In this document: positions 56,554-64,000 of the stretch, piece after piece
Layout: every line of letters begins with the position of its first letter
How positions within the stretch are numbered: position 1 is the stretch's first letter
NCBI RefSeq assembly: GCF_037890675.1
Contig: NZ_CP149574.1
Span: 2,766,874-2,830,873 of the forward strand
Direction of reading: 5' to 3'
Source: Methylovirgula sp. 4M-Z18
Lineage (GTDB): Bacteria > Pseudomonadota > Alphaproteobacteria > Rhizobiales > Beijerinckiaceae
Length of the DNA stretch: 64,000 nt
Notes under the pieces: generated by a model
Seen by the model: only the letters and a program-made list of their open reading frames with translations
What the model was told of the DNA's origin: nothing
Database searches by the model: none
Program-made: the position numbers and the translations under genes

Positions 56554-56607
56554 ATGAAAAATTTATCACGTAATAACAGCCAGTTAGAATATCTATGGAT
56601 TAAATGA
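56554..56607 (+). CDS. 17-residue leader ORF ahead of a GT2 gene
   Basis: A tiny ORF (MKNLSRNNSQLEYLWIK) has the strongest ribosome site in its surroundings: AGGAGGT at 56543-56549, five bases before the ATG. Its stop lies four bases before the ATG of the glycosyltransferase, whose own ribosome site is poor. It is likely a leader peptide that couples or regulates translation of the next gene. Too short to assign a function. Confidence 0.5.
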   Translation: MKNLSRNNSQLEYLWIK

Positions 56608-56611
56608 GAAC

Positions 56612-57499
56612 ATGATTTCGGTAATAATTCCGCATCTGAATCAAGCCGATCAGCTTGAGGCATGTTTGTGTAGCTTGGACGCGCAGAGTCTGCCGCGCCA
56701 GCTATTCAATATCGTCGTGGTCGACAATGGCTCCACGGCGCCACCGGTCGACGTCATCGCCCGTCACGAGGGTGTCCGGTTGCTGCACGAACCTAGGCCC
56801 GGACCTGGTCCGGCTCGAAACACCGGCGCCGCAGCGGTCAGGAGCGAAATCCTCGCCTTCATTGATGCCGATTGCCGGGCCCATCCCGATTGGTTGCGCT
56901 CGATACACCAAGCGCTTGAAGCGTATCCGCGGGGTACGATCCTTGGAGGCGACGTCCGGATCTGGGGCTCGGATCAGCGGCCGCTCAACGCCATAGCGGC
57001 CTATGAAAGTGTCTTCGCCTATCGCTTCAAGCTTTATATTGAGCAACACGGCTATGCCGGGACAGGAAATATGGCGATGTTTCGTCGCGATTTCGAAGCC
57101 GTTGGACCTTTTGCGGGGATTGAGGTCGCAGAAGACATGGATTGGGGCCGCGCCGCCCGTGCCGCAGGATTCACGTTTCGCTATGTTGAAGATATGATCG
57201 TCTTTCACCCGGCTCGTCGATCACTGCAAGAGCTTTACCAAAAATGGGACCGGCAAATCGTCCATTACAGAAATATGGCGGATGGCAAACCCCGATGGCG
57301 CCTGCGGTGGATCGCTCAAGCACTCGTCGTCTTCGTTTCTCCCGCACCCGGCGCCATTACTGTTTTAACCAGCGATCGGATCAAGGGCGTCGCCAACCGA
57401 CTCAAGGCAATCGCAGTACTCTGCGCCGTCCGGATGCATCGCGCGACGACGATGCTATCCGTGATACGCAAAGGACGGACCGTTAGCTGGAATCGGTAG
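56612..57499 (+). CDS. Family 2 glycosyltransferase
   Basis: A 295-residue GT-A enzyme with VIIPHLNQADQLEACL at the start, VVDNGSTAPP, and the metal-binding DAD in FIDADCRAHPDW near residue 93. AEDMDWGRAARAAGF supplies the catalytic acidic region. The C-terminal ~60 residues contain a hydrophobic patch that may tether it to the membrane. It is the only plus-strand gene here, divergent from the wecG operon, with very AT-rich DNA (56440-56600) between them. Confidence 0.86.
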   Translation: MISVIIPHLNQADQLEACLCSLDAQSLPRQLFNIVVVDNGSTAPPVDVIARHEGVRLLHEPRPGPGPARNTGAAAVRSEILAFIDADCRAHPDWLRSIHQALEAYPRGTILGGDVRIWGSDQRPLNAIAAYESVFAYRFKLYIEQHGYAGTGNMAMFRRDFEAVGPFAGIEVAEDMDWGRAARAAGFTFRYVEDMIVFHPARRSLQELYQKWDRQIVHYRNMADGKPRWRLRWIAQALVVFVSPAPGAITVLTSDRIKGVANRLKAIAVLCAVRMHRATTMLSVIRKGRTVSWNR

Positions 57500-57654
57500 C
57501 GCCAGGGCGCACATTTGCCTGGGGCCCGATACACTACGGCGCGTTTCTCAGAACATTTCCGGCGATTCCGATCGAAGAGGAGGCAATCGGCGCAATCTGG
57601 CGCGGTTTGCGCGTCACGGCGCCCAGCGCCCTGTCGGTTGCCCAGCCACGATCC

Positions 57655-58920
57655 TCAGGTTAGCCGCGCTTCACGTAAAGCAGCCACCCGCTCAGGCACG
57701 CTCATAGCGGCCGATGCAACGGCGTGAGGCAACTTCTCTTTGCATCCCGGCGCCTCGGCGAAAGCCGGATGCGCGGTAAGTTCGGGCAGATCGCTGCGAC
57801 GTCCGAACGACCATAAGATCCAGCCAAGTTCATAGCTCCGACATTCCAGTCGAAGTCCAATGCCGGAACTGTCGATCAGGCCAGATGAGCGCCTCAGTGC
57901 AGCATTCTTCAGGGCGCGCATGACCCTTGGAATTTTCGTCGTAAGTTCGTGCCGACGAATTTGGGAACGGATGCTCAAGGAGAGCTCTGGAACGAGCATC
58001 GATCGTCCGAGTTGATTGTCACCCAGCACCCATTGGAATCCGCGAACGAGAGCGTCATGGGCGCCTGGAACCCCATAACGTTCCGCCCACTCCAGCAGCG
58101 CCGGAGCCATGCCGTATTGATGAACGGAATAGATTTCGTAAAAGTCCAGCACGCGGCCGCTTGCCGCATCGAAAAACCATGGCCATTCGCCGTGCGGGCC
58201 CTGCAGCTTCAGCAGCCTGCGCACACACGTATTCGCCATGTGGAGGGCTCTTGTGTCGCCGATCGATGCGCCGTAGTGATAGCACGCGATCGATAGGTAG
58301 ACTTGGGTCGCAAAAGACGCAAACCGCCGACGTGAACCGAGTGCCGCATCATAGAACAACCCTGACGGGCTGTGGAAACTTTCTTTTAAAAATCGGAATA
58401 ATGGCCAGGAAAATCCGATCCACCCGCAGTTCCCACATCGATCCTGCGCGACTACACCGGTGAGCAGCATACCAAGGTCCTGCGCGCGGAGTGTGTTCCA
58501 TTGCAGTGGATCCGATAGAAGCTTTCTTATTTCGCCTGTGACATGCGCAGGCAAATCCAGCCCGAGCTCAGCGCCGGCCCAAAGAGCCATGCCGAACGCA
58601 TATTTCGGCACGGGGAGCTCCGATAAGCGAGCTACGTTACGATAAAACACCTCGGACAAGTCGATTTCGGATGGGCGTTCTGGAACACGTGACATCCCGA
58701 GCAAAACATTAAGTGTGTAGAAGACATCGCTCGGGGGCTGCGACTCATTCGGCGCCGCACGGCCGTCGAGGTGGTAGATATGTGACCAACAGCCGCGGTT
58801 TGGCAACCAGCATTGCCCCAATCCCCTAAGGGCATAGTTCACGAGATGCGAATTCATCATGGGCGCATTCTCATTGGCCGCCATCGCACGCCGTGCGGCA
58901 AAGCTGTAATGGATCTTCAT
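57655..58920 (-). CDS. Alpha/alpha-toroid protein of unknown function
   Basis: About 421 residues rich in helix pairs with aromatic and glycine turns (GLGQCWLPNRGCWSHIYHL, LQGPHGEWPWFFDAASGRVLDFYEIYSVHQYGMAPA, as outline). The pattern recalls (alpha/alpha)6 barrels of glycan-active enzymes or prenyltransferase/terpene-cyclase-like folds. No signal peptide is seen. The ATG at 58920 lies inside an open frame extending to 58971, which overlaps the HlyD gene end. It is the last gene of the type I secretion operon, so it may modify the secreted protein or the glycan. Function unassigned. Confidence 0.6.
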   Translation of the reverse strand: MKIHYSFAARRAMAANENAPMMNSHLVNYALRGLGQCWLPNRGCWSHIYHLDGRAAPNESQPPSDVFYTLNVLLGMSRVPERPSEIDLSEVFYRNVARLSELPVPKYAFGMALWAGAELGLDLPAHVTGEIRKLLSDPLQWNTLRAQDLGMLLTGVVAQDRCGNCGWIGFSWPLFRFLKESFHSPSGLFYDAALGSRRRFASFATQVYLSIACYHYGASIGDTRALHMANTCVRRLLKLQGPHGEWPWFFDAASGRVLDFYEIYSVHQYGMAPALLEWAERYGVPGAHDALVRGFQWVLGDNQLGRSMLVPELSLSIRSQIRRHELTTKIPRVMRALKNAALRRSSGLIDSSGIGLRLECRSYELGWILWSFGRRSDLPELTAHPAFAEAPGCKEKLPHAVASAAMSVPERVAALREARLT

Positions 58921-58948
58921 GGGGCCACCGCCATTTCCCGCTTCTCGA

Positions 58949-60379
58949 CTAATATTCGCGAATGCTCTCATCGAACCCGCGAAGTAGCGGGTAGAGAAAA
59001 TATGACATCACGCTGCGCCGACCGACTTTCACTTCGGCGGTGACTGCCATGCCTGCAATCAGCTGAACACGATCCTGCGGCAGCCGGAGCTTTGTGTCGG
59101 TTAAGTCGACCACGACACGATAATAGGGAGCCGTGGTGCGATGCATCGGATCAACCTTGGGATCCGGAGAAAAGGAATCCTGGCTGATCACACGCACAAC
59201 CCCCTTGCCCGTCCCATACTTCTGGAATGGAAAGGCTTCGAATTTAATCCGCACCGGTTCGTCGACCGCGAGTTGGCCAATGTCCTTGCCCTCGACATTG
59301 ACTTCGGCCTGCAGCGGCACATCGCGCGGCACCAGCACGAAAAGCGTTTCGGCTTCCCGCACCACCGAGCCGACAGTACGATCAGCAATCTCCAGCACGA
59401 CCGCATCGGCTGGAGCCTTCAACACGATAAGTTGGCGACGGAGTTCAACTTTTTTGAGATCTTCTGCTGCGCTATCTCGCTTGGCCAGGGTTTCGACCAA
59501 CTCCTGGTATGCGGTGCGCCGAAACTCCTCTACGAACACTTTTTGATCCGCGCGCGCCTTGTCAACGCGATGCTCGTCGTCGGCGATACTCCCGCGAACG
59601 CGAGCCAGATTGTTTTCGACGTCAAGACGGGCATCGCGCGAAAGCAATAAGTTGAGTCGCGAGCCCTCCTGCCGATCCATGAGTGTACTGCGCATCTCCT
59701 CGATCGCTTTCACAGTCTCCAATCTCTGGGCCAACACTGTCTGCTCATCCTGCGCGGTTTTGAGGTTGGCCTGCGCCGACGCGATTTGGGTATCGAAATT
59801 TTGCACTTGAGCGTCGTAAGCTGACTTACGTTGCAAAAAAACCTTGCGCTGAAGTAATTCGTCAGGCTTGGCATTTTCACCAACGACATACTCGCGATCA
59901 CCAAGTTCGGCCCTAAGACGACTAATTGCGGCATCGAAAGCGGCAACCTGATTTTCCAGCTGATCCAAATCAGCCTGGGAAAAGGTAGGGTCGAGGGTCG
60001 CAAGAAGGTCCCCTTTATTCACTCTGTCTCCGACTTTGACGTGGATTTCGCGAATGACCGATGTCTCGAGCGGTTGGACGACAAGATTTGGCCTGGTTGT
60101 GACCAACTTCCCCGGTGCTGTCACAACCGTGTCAATCTGTGCCCATGTCGCCCAAGTCACCGCAACGACGATCAAGGCGAGAACACAATAGAGCGTGGCA
60201 CGAGCCAAAAGCGGAGGTGCTTGCTGCTCGATTTCGCTTGCATCCGATTGGAACTCTCTAAGAGCCTGCCGTGCCCGTCCACTGGGTCCACGCAATGCGC
60301 GCGGCCGTCTTTCCATCTTCGGACCGCGGGGTCCATCGTCAACCTTCGCGTGGGGGCTTGGTCGCTCTGCCTTTGTCAT
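58949..60379 (-). CDS. HlyD family type I secretion adaptor
   Basis: A 476-residue membrane fusion protein. It has one N-terminal membrane helix (LYCVLALIVVAVTWATWAQI) after a ~60-residue cytoplasmic tail. A lipoyl-like half follows (VIREIHVKVGDRVNKGDLLATLDP), then a long coiled coil (residues ~130-310), the second lipoyl half (VLEIADRTVGSVV) and the beta-barrel. It joins the ABC exporter to an outer-membrane channel. Its ATG overlaps the exporter stop (ATGA), which decides the start. No TolC gene is visible here. Confidence 0.9.
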   Translation of the reverse strand: MTKAERPSPHAKVDDGPRGPKMERRPRALRGPSGRARQALREFQSDASEIEQQAPPLLARATLYCVLALIVVAVTWATWAQIDTVVTAPGKLVTTRPNLVVQPLETSVIREIHVKVGDRVNKGDLLATLDPTFSQADLDQLENQVAAFDAAISRLRAELGDREYVVGENAKPDELLQRKVFLQRKSAYDAQVQNFDTQIASAQANLKTAQDEQTVLAQRLETVKAIEEMRSTLMDRQEGSRLNLLLSRDARLDVENNLARVRGSIADDEHRVDKARADQKVFVEEFRRTAYQELVETLAKRDSAAEDLKKVELRRQLIVLKAPADAVVLEIADRTVGSVVREAETLFVLVPRDVPLQAEVNVEGKDIGQLAVDEPVRIKFEAFPFQKYGTGKGVVRVISQDSFSPDPKVDPMHRTTAPYYRVVVDLTDTKLRLPQDRVQLIAGMAVTAEVKVGRRSVMSYFLYPLLRGFDESIREY

Positions 60380-62589
60380 GCGATCTGCTTCGTTTGCTGG
60401 GTCCATAGATGCCGATAGATGGTGCACTTCGACAAGAGCCGATCGTGCCGATCCACATCAACAATCCTGCCCTGGTCGATAACCAGGATTTCCTTTGCGT
60501 CGGCCAACATTGACAAGCGATGCGAGACAATGATGACTGTTCGACCTTCTGACATCCGACGCAGATTGCGCCGAATGATCATTTCGCTCTCGGAGTCAAG
60601 GGCGCTCGTGGCTTCGTCCAAGATGAGGATTCTGGGGTTCACGATCAGCGCCCGGGCGATCGCCAGGCGCTGCCTCTGTCCTCCGGACAAATTTGATGCG
60701 TTTTCCTCAAGCAGAGTGTCGAACCCGCGCGGCAAGCGTTCAATGAACTCGTCCGCTCCTGCGAGTTGAGCTGCTCGCACGACCTCGGCAAAGGTTGCAT
60801 CACGCTTCACACATGCAATATTTTCGCGAACCGTTCCGCGGAACAGAAAATTGTCCTGTAGAACCAAACCGAGGTTTCGCCGCAAATGGACAAGATCGAG
60901 TTCGCGAGAATCAACGCCGTCGATGCGTAGTAAGCCCTGCTGGACCGGATACATTCCTGAGATGAGCCGCGTCAGTGTCGTCTTACCCGAGCCGCTTCGC
61001 CCCACAATTCCGACGATCGATCCCGGCGCGATCGAAAAGGATATATCATCCAGGGCCGGGGCACCTTCAGGTCCATACCGGAACGAGACATTTTCGAACT
61101 CGATCTTACCCGCGATTGCGGGCATTAGCCCGTCTCGATTCCCATCCCGCTCGGGCTTTTGGTTCATCACCTCGCCGAGCATTTTCACCGAGAGCGCCAC
61201 TTCTTGATATTCGTGCACCATGGTCACGAGTTGGACAAGCGGGCCGGAGACGCGTGCGGCCAACATGTTGAACGCAACCAGAGCGCCTATCGTCATGTCC
61301 CCGCTGAATACGTAGTGCGCACCAAGGGCGATGATCCCAAGCGTCATCATCTTTTCGAGAAATCCGGTGATCGCTTGCGCGCCTGCGGAGATCTTCTCCA
61401 CCCCGAAACGCATGGCAACCGACTGCGCGCAACGATCGTCCCAAACTTTGCACTGCCGCGGCTCCATCGCCAGCGATTTCACGGTGCGCATACCGTGTAC
61501 GCTCTCGACCAAGAGCGCCTGTCGCGCGCCCTCTGCCTGGTAGAGATCGTATAGGCGGCGGCGAAATGGCCCCATTAGCAGAGTGACCACTGCTCCACTC
61601 GCGGCGGTAAAAGCCAACACGACACACGTCAGCTTCACGCTATAAAGGGCCAGGATCGGCACGAAGACGACAAGCGATAAAGTATCAAGCGTCGTGAGAA
61701 ACAAGCGTCCGGTCAGGAATTCTCGAATTCGAGCGGACTGCTGCATATGCTTGACCAGAACGCCTGCAGATATGTGCTCAAAGAAGGTGACCGGCAAGCC
61801 AAGCAAGTGGCCGAATGTCTTGGTTGCGACGCGGATATCCACCTTATTGGTCGCGTACAGAAGCAAATATCGACGCAGGAAACCGAAGATCGCGTCGAAG
61901 GCGAGCACGACCGAAGCTCCACCCGTCAACACGTAAAGCGTGGTAAAACTCTCGTGCACCAAGACCTTGTCTATGACGAGCTGGAAGAAAATCGGCAGTC
62001 CGAGCCCAAGGGCGTAGAGCAGGATGGCAGCAACTGCAACATCGGCGAAGAGGCGCCATTGCCGAAGCAGTTCGGGCACAAACCAACGGAGTCCGAAAGG
62101 TCTGCGATCGCTCAATGCGGGCTGCGCGCATTTGATCAATATGACCTCGCCGCCCCATCGCGTGCAAAACGCGCTTCTGTCAACGATCAGTGGTTCATCA
62201 CGACGTACGGCAAGCGGATCGAAGATGCTGACGGCGTCGACGCCATCCGATCCTAGCACGACAACCCAATTGCCGTTGGTCAGCTGGGCAAGCACCGGAT
62301 AGGCCTCGTCAAGCCGAATCAGCGCTTTCCAATCGATACGCGTCTTTTGCGCGCGCAGGCCGGCGTCTCTTGCCATGCGTGACAGAAGCTTTGCCGAAAT
62401 AGCACTGCCATCGAGCGCGTAAGCGTGCCGAAGGCGCTCGACTGGCATATCGACGCCATGATGGGCCGCCACTTTCGATAGACAATCCAGCGCCGTACCC
62501 GAGACCGCCGCCGACGGGCCCTCCGAGGTCTCGGACGGCGGCACGGCGTCTTCGACGCGGTCTGCTTCAACGGAAATTGCTTGAGACAT
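60376..62589 (-). CDS. Type I secretion ABC exporter with degenerate C39-like domain
   Basis: A 737-residue HlyB-like protein. The N-terminal ~150 residues are a C39-like domain in which the position of the peptidase cysteine is Thr (TALDCLSKVAAHHG), so it should bind rather than cleave substrates, as in RTX exporters. Six membrane helices follow, then the ATPase with GRSGSGKTT near residue 530, LSGGQRQR and LILDEATSALD. The ATG at 62589 is preferred over a GTG 19 codons upstream. It probably exports the RTX-tailed beta-helix protein and the DUF4082 protein. Confidence 0.9.
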   Translation of the reverse strand: MSQAISVEADRVEDAVPPSETSEGPSAAVSGTALDCLSKVAAHHGVDMPVERLRHAYALDGSAISAKLLSRMARDAGLRAQKTRIDWKALIRLDEAYPVLAQLTNGNWVVVLGSDGVDAVSIFDPLAVRRDEPLIVDRSAFCTRWGGEVILIKCAQPALSDRRPFGLRWFVPELLRQWRLFADVAVAAILLYALGLGLPIFFQLVIDKVLVHESFTTLYVLTGGASVVLAFDAIFGFLRRYLLLYATNKVDIRVATKTFGHLLGLPVTFFEHISAGVLVKHMQQSARIREFLTGRLFLTTLDTLSLVVFVPILALYSVKLTCVVLAFTAASGAVVTLLMGPFRRRLYDLYQAEGARQALLVESVHGMRTVKSLAMEPRQCKVWDDRCAQSVAMRFGVEKISAGAQAITGFLEKMMTLGIIALGAHYVFSGDMTIGALVAFNMLAARVSGPLVQLVTMVHEYQEVALSVKMLGEVMNQKPERDGNRDGLMPAIAGKIEFENVSFRYGPEGAPALDDISFSIAPGSIVGIVGRSGSGKTTLTRLISGMYPVQQGLLRIDGVDSRELDLVHLRRNLGLVLQDNFLFRGTVRENIACVKRDATFAEVVRAAQLAGADEFIERLPRGFDTLLEENASNLSGGQRQRLAIARALIVNPRILILDEATSALDSESEMIIRRNLRRMSEGRTVIIVSHRLSMLADAKEILVIDQGRIVDVDRHDRLLSKCTIYRHLWTQQTKQIA

Positions 62590-62902
62590 TTGGTGACCGT
62601 GGCGAGGTGTTGGGAATTGCTGTGCGAAGCTCGTCCGATTTAGCACTCGCAGAGATATTGGTCACCGACGGCGCGTTGCGTCGTACCACGCCCGCATCCA
62701 CCAGGCTTTGCAGCGCATTCTGCATGACCTCTACGGAATTGGCGAATGCCTCAACCGAAAAGATGAGGCGTTGACGAAAGACGCGCACCGGGGCGTTGCT
62801 GGCGTCGCGCTCTGTCGGAGAAAGACTGACAAGATCGATACGTACGATCGATCCTCCGACCGTGATTTCCTCGACCCCATCGGTATAGAGTTCGGCGTGC
62901 AT
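62567..62902 (-). CDS. Small companion protein of the type I secretion operon
   Basis: A 111-residue protein with a compact N-terminal part (DGVEEITVGGSIVRIDLVSL, FRQRLIFSVEAFANSVEVMQNALQSLVDAGVV) and a disordered serine/asparagine-rich tail. Similar short proteins accompany type I exporter genes in other proteobacteria, in my recollection, but I know of no assigned function. AGGAG lies six bases before the ATG, and the stop overlaps the exporter gene by 23 bp. Confidence 0.65.
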   Translation of the reverse strand: MHAELYTDGVEEITVGGSIVRIDLVSLSPTERDASNAPVRVFRQRLIFSVEAFANSVEVMQNALQSLVDAGVVRRNAPSVTNISASAKSDELRTAIPNTSPRSPNVSSNFR

Positions 62903-62911
62903 TCTCTGCTC

Positions 62912-64000
62912 CTATGCTGCCAGCTGCGGCTTGAAAACCACGTCCACGCCATAACTCGTTGAGTTGTAGCTGTTCGTTGGAAACAGACTTGAACTCCCAT
63001 AAGCATAGACGCCATTGCCACCGCTGCTCGAGTTCGATGGGGCAGTCAGCGGGCCGCTCGTGAGCGCCGTCGCGAACAAATTCGGGCTCGCAGAATAGTC
63101 GCCGCTGTTTGTATGATACGATGCGACATAGGTAGTTCCCGCCGTGACAGAGACGGGCGTGGTGAAATTGACCTGCTGCCATCCAGTCGGGGTTTCGTTT
63201 GTAAAGGTCGCACTCGCCAATAACGTGCCACTCGAACTCCACACGTCGGCAACATGGGTTCCAGTATTCTGAGGCCCTTTATAGAAACGGAGCCCGGTGA
63301 TCTGCCCATTTGACGATGCCTGGAATTTCACACCAAGCTCTGCGGCGCTTGGATCGTTGACGCTCGTCACCGAGGGGGCCGTGGTGGGATTGAAAAGGCT
63401 CGCGGTTGTCGGATCCGAAACCATTAACGATGCCGTTGCTGAGGCGGAAAGTCCTGAGGTATCGGTGATCGTATAGGTGAAGCTTGCCGAACCGGTATAG
63501 TTGGCACTCGGCGTAAACGTGACGGTCTGATTTGTTGAGTTGTAGCTGACTGTTCCGTTGTTCGCGTTGCTCACACCGGTAACAGACAGTGCCAGACCGC
63601 TTGGATCGGTGTCGTTGGCAAGCAGGGCCGAGGCGGAAATCGTCGTTGCGGTATTCATGTTGGTTGCGAAACCGCTGTCGTTATTGGCGACTGGAAGCGG
63701 CGGAGCCTTCGCGTACACCACATCCACCCAATAGTTTCCTGCGTTGTACGAGGCGTTCGGAAATACGCTGCCGGTACCGTAGGCGTACACGCCATTCCCG
63801 CTCGCCGGCGCGGTCAGATCTCCGCTCACAACAGGGTTAGCAAAGTAATTGGATGTGACGGAGTAATTGCCGCTCGTATGGTAGGAAGCGATATAAGTCG
63901 TGCCTGCGGTAATCGCGACTGGGCTCGAGAAATTGACCTGCTGCCATCCGCTCGCCGTTTCACTGGTGAAGCTCGCGCTCGCCAACAATGTCCCGTTCGA
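62912..64000 (-). CDS. DUF4082/cadherin-like repeat protein, 3' part
   Basis: The gene runs off the window end, so the 5' part is missing; 362 residues are seen. They consist of a DUF4082 unit (part), a cadherin-like/tandem-95 beta-sandwich (ALLANDTDPSGLALSVTG, VTFTPSANYTGSASFTYT), then a full DUF4082 unit (LRFYKGPQNTGTHVADVW, GWQQVNF, GTTYVASYHT). Extracellular adhesins and carbohydrate-binding proteins carry such repeats. It ends directly upstream of the type I secretion operon and is its likely substrate. No Ca-binding GGxGxD repeats are visible in this part. Confidence 0.82.
   Translation of the reverse strand, partial: SNGTLLASASFTSETASGWQQVNFSSPVAITAGTTYIASYHTSGNYSVTSNYFANPVVSGDLTAPASGNGVYAYGTGSVFPNASYNAGNYWVDVVYAKAPPLPVANNDSGFATNMNTATTISASALLANDTDPSGLALSVTGVSNANNGTVSYNSTNQTVTFTPSANYTGSASFTYTITDTSGLSASATASLMVSDPTTASLFNPTTAPSVTSVNDPSAAELGVKFQASSNGQITGLRFYKGPQNTGTHVADVWSSSGTLLASATFTNETPTGWQQVNFTTPVSVTAGTTYVASYHTNSGDYSASPNLFATALTSGPLTAPSNSSSGGNGVYAYGSSSLFPTNSYNSTSYGVDVVFKPQLAA
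62918..63402 (-). repeat. DUF4082 repeat unit, last copy
   Basis: Encodes a unit with FYKGPQNTGTHVADVW, TPTGWQQVNFTTPVSV and GVYAYGSSSLFP. A second copy begins at about 63718 and continues past the window end, with matching TASGWQQVNFSSPVAI and GVYAYGTGSVFP. The two are separated by a cadherin-like unit. Confidence 0.75.
63718..64000 (-). repeat. DUF4082 repeat unit, upstream copy (partial)
   Basis: Part of a second DUF4082 unit, closely similar at DNA and protein level to the one at 62918-63402. It is cut by the window edge. Confidence 0.7.

Noticed and set aside
62918-64000. CRISPR-like or tandem DNA array suggested by repeats at the window end
   Set aside because: The repeats are long, diverged and in frame within a protein gene (DUF4082 units), with no short identical repeats or spacers.

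Overview
The window looks like chromosome from an alphaproteobacterium of the order Hyphomicrobiales (Rhizobiales), perhaps Beijerinckiaceae or a relative. This is inferred from a GC-rich backbone, frequent GTG/TTG starts, and the ppx, ppk1, hdaA, AI-2E permease, pgsA-like, purM, purN neighbourhood typical of that order. The species cannot be named from the sequence alone.

Bases 1-30464 are mostly housekeeping. They hold the end of an ABC exporter operon with a permease-CPBP protease fusion; rnd; an aminotransferase with two small EmrE-like membrane proteins; ppx; an FkbM methyltransferase; ppk1; hdaA; a PerM-like permease; a GNAT acetyltransferase; a pgsA-like gene; purM and purN; a sulfotransferase-like gene; a WYL regulator divergent from a GST; a GT25 glycosyltransferase; mnmA; malonyl-CoA synthetase and decarboxylase; a class II aldolase-like gene; an M50 protease; an Fbp-type iron transporter; and tRNA-Met. 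Pho-box-like repeats precede ppk1 and the aldolase-like gene, and a weaker one lies upstream of the iron transporter.

Directly after tRNA-Met there is a chimeric transposase remnant. From there to the end of the window the DNA is a surface-polysaccharide region with AT-rich gaps: FAD-oxidoreductase/ATP-grasp pair, glycosyltransferases (families 2, 4 and WecG type), a Wzy-like polymerase, a Wzx flippase, two DegT aminotransferases, an SDR epimerase, and a WecB, WecC, Gfo/Idh, aminotransferase, acetyltransferase set able to make a (di)acetamido uronic acid such as ManNAcA or ManNAc3NAcA. No initiating glycosyl-phosphate transferase, Wza/Wzc or Wzz is visible here.

Mixed into the cluster are two paralogous right-handed beta-helix proteins. 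One has a Sec signal peptide; the other carries Ig-like repeats and an RTX-like tail. A type I secretion operon (small companion protein, ABC exporter, HlyD adaptor, alpha/alpha-toroid protein) and a DUF4082/cadherin-like repeat protein close the window. The picture is of a glycan factory together with proteins exported to act on or bind that glycan. That functional link is an inference from location and domain content.
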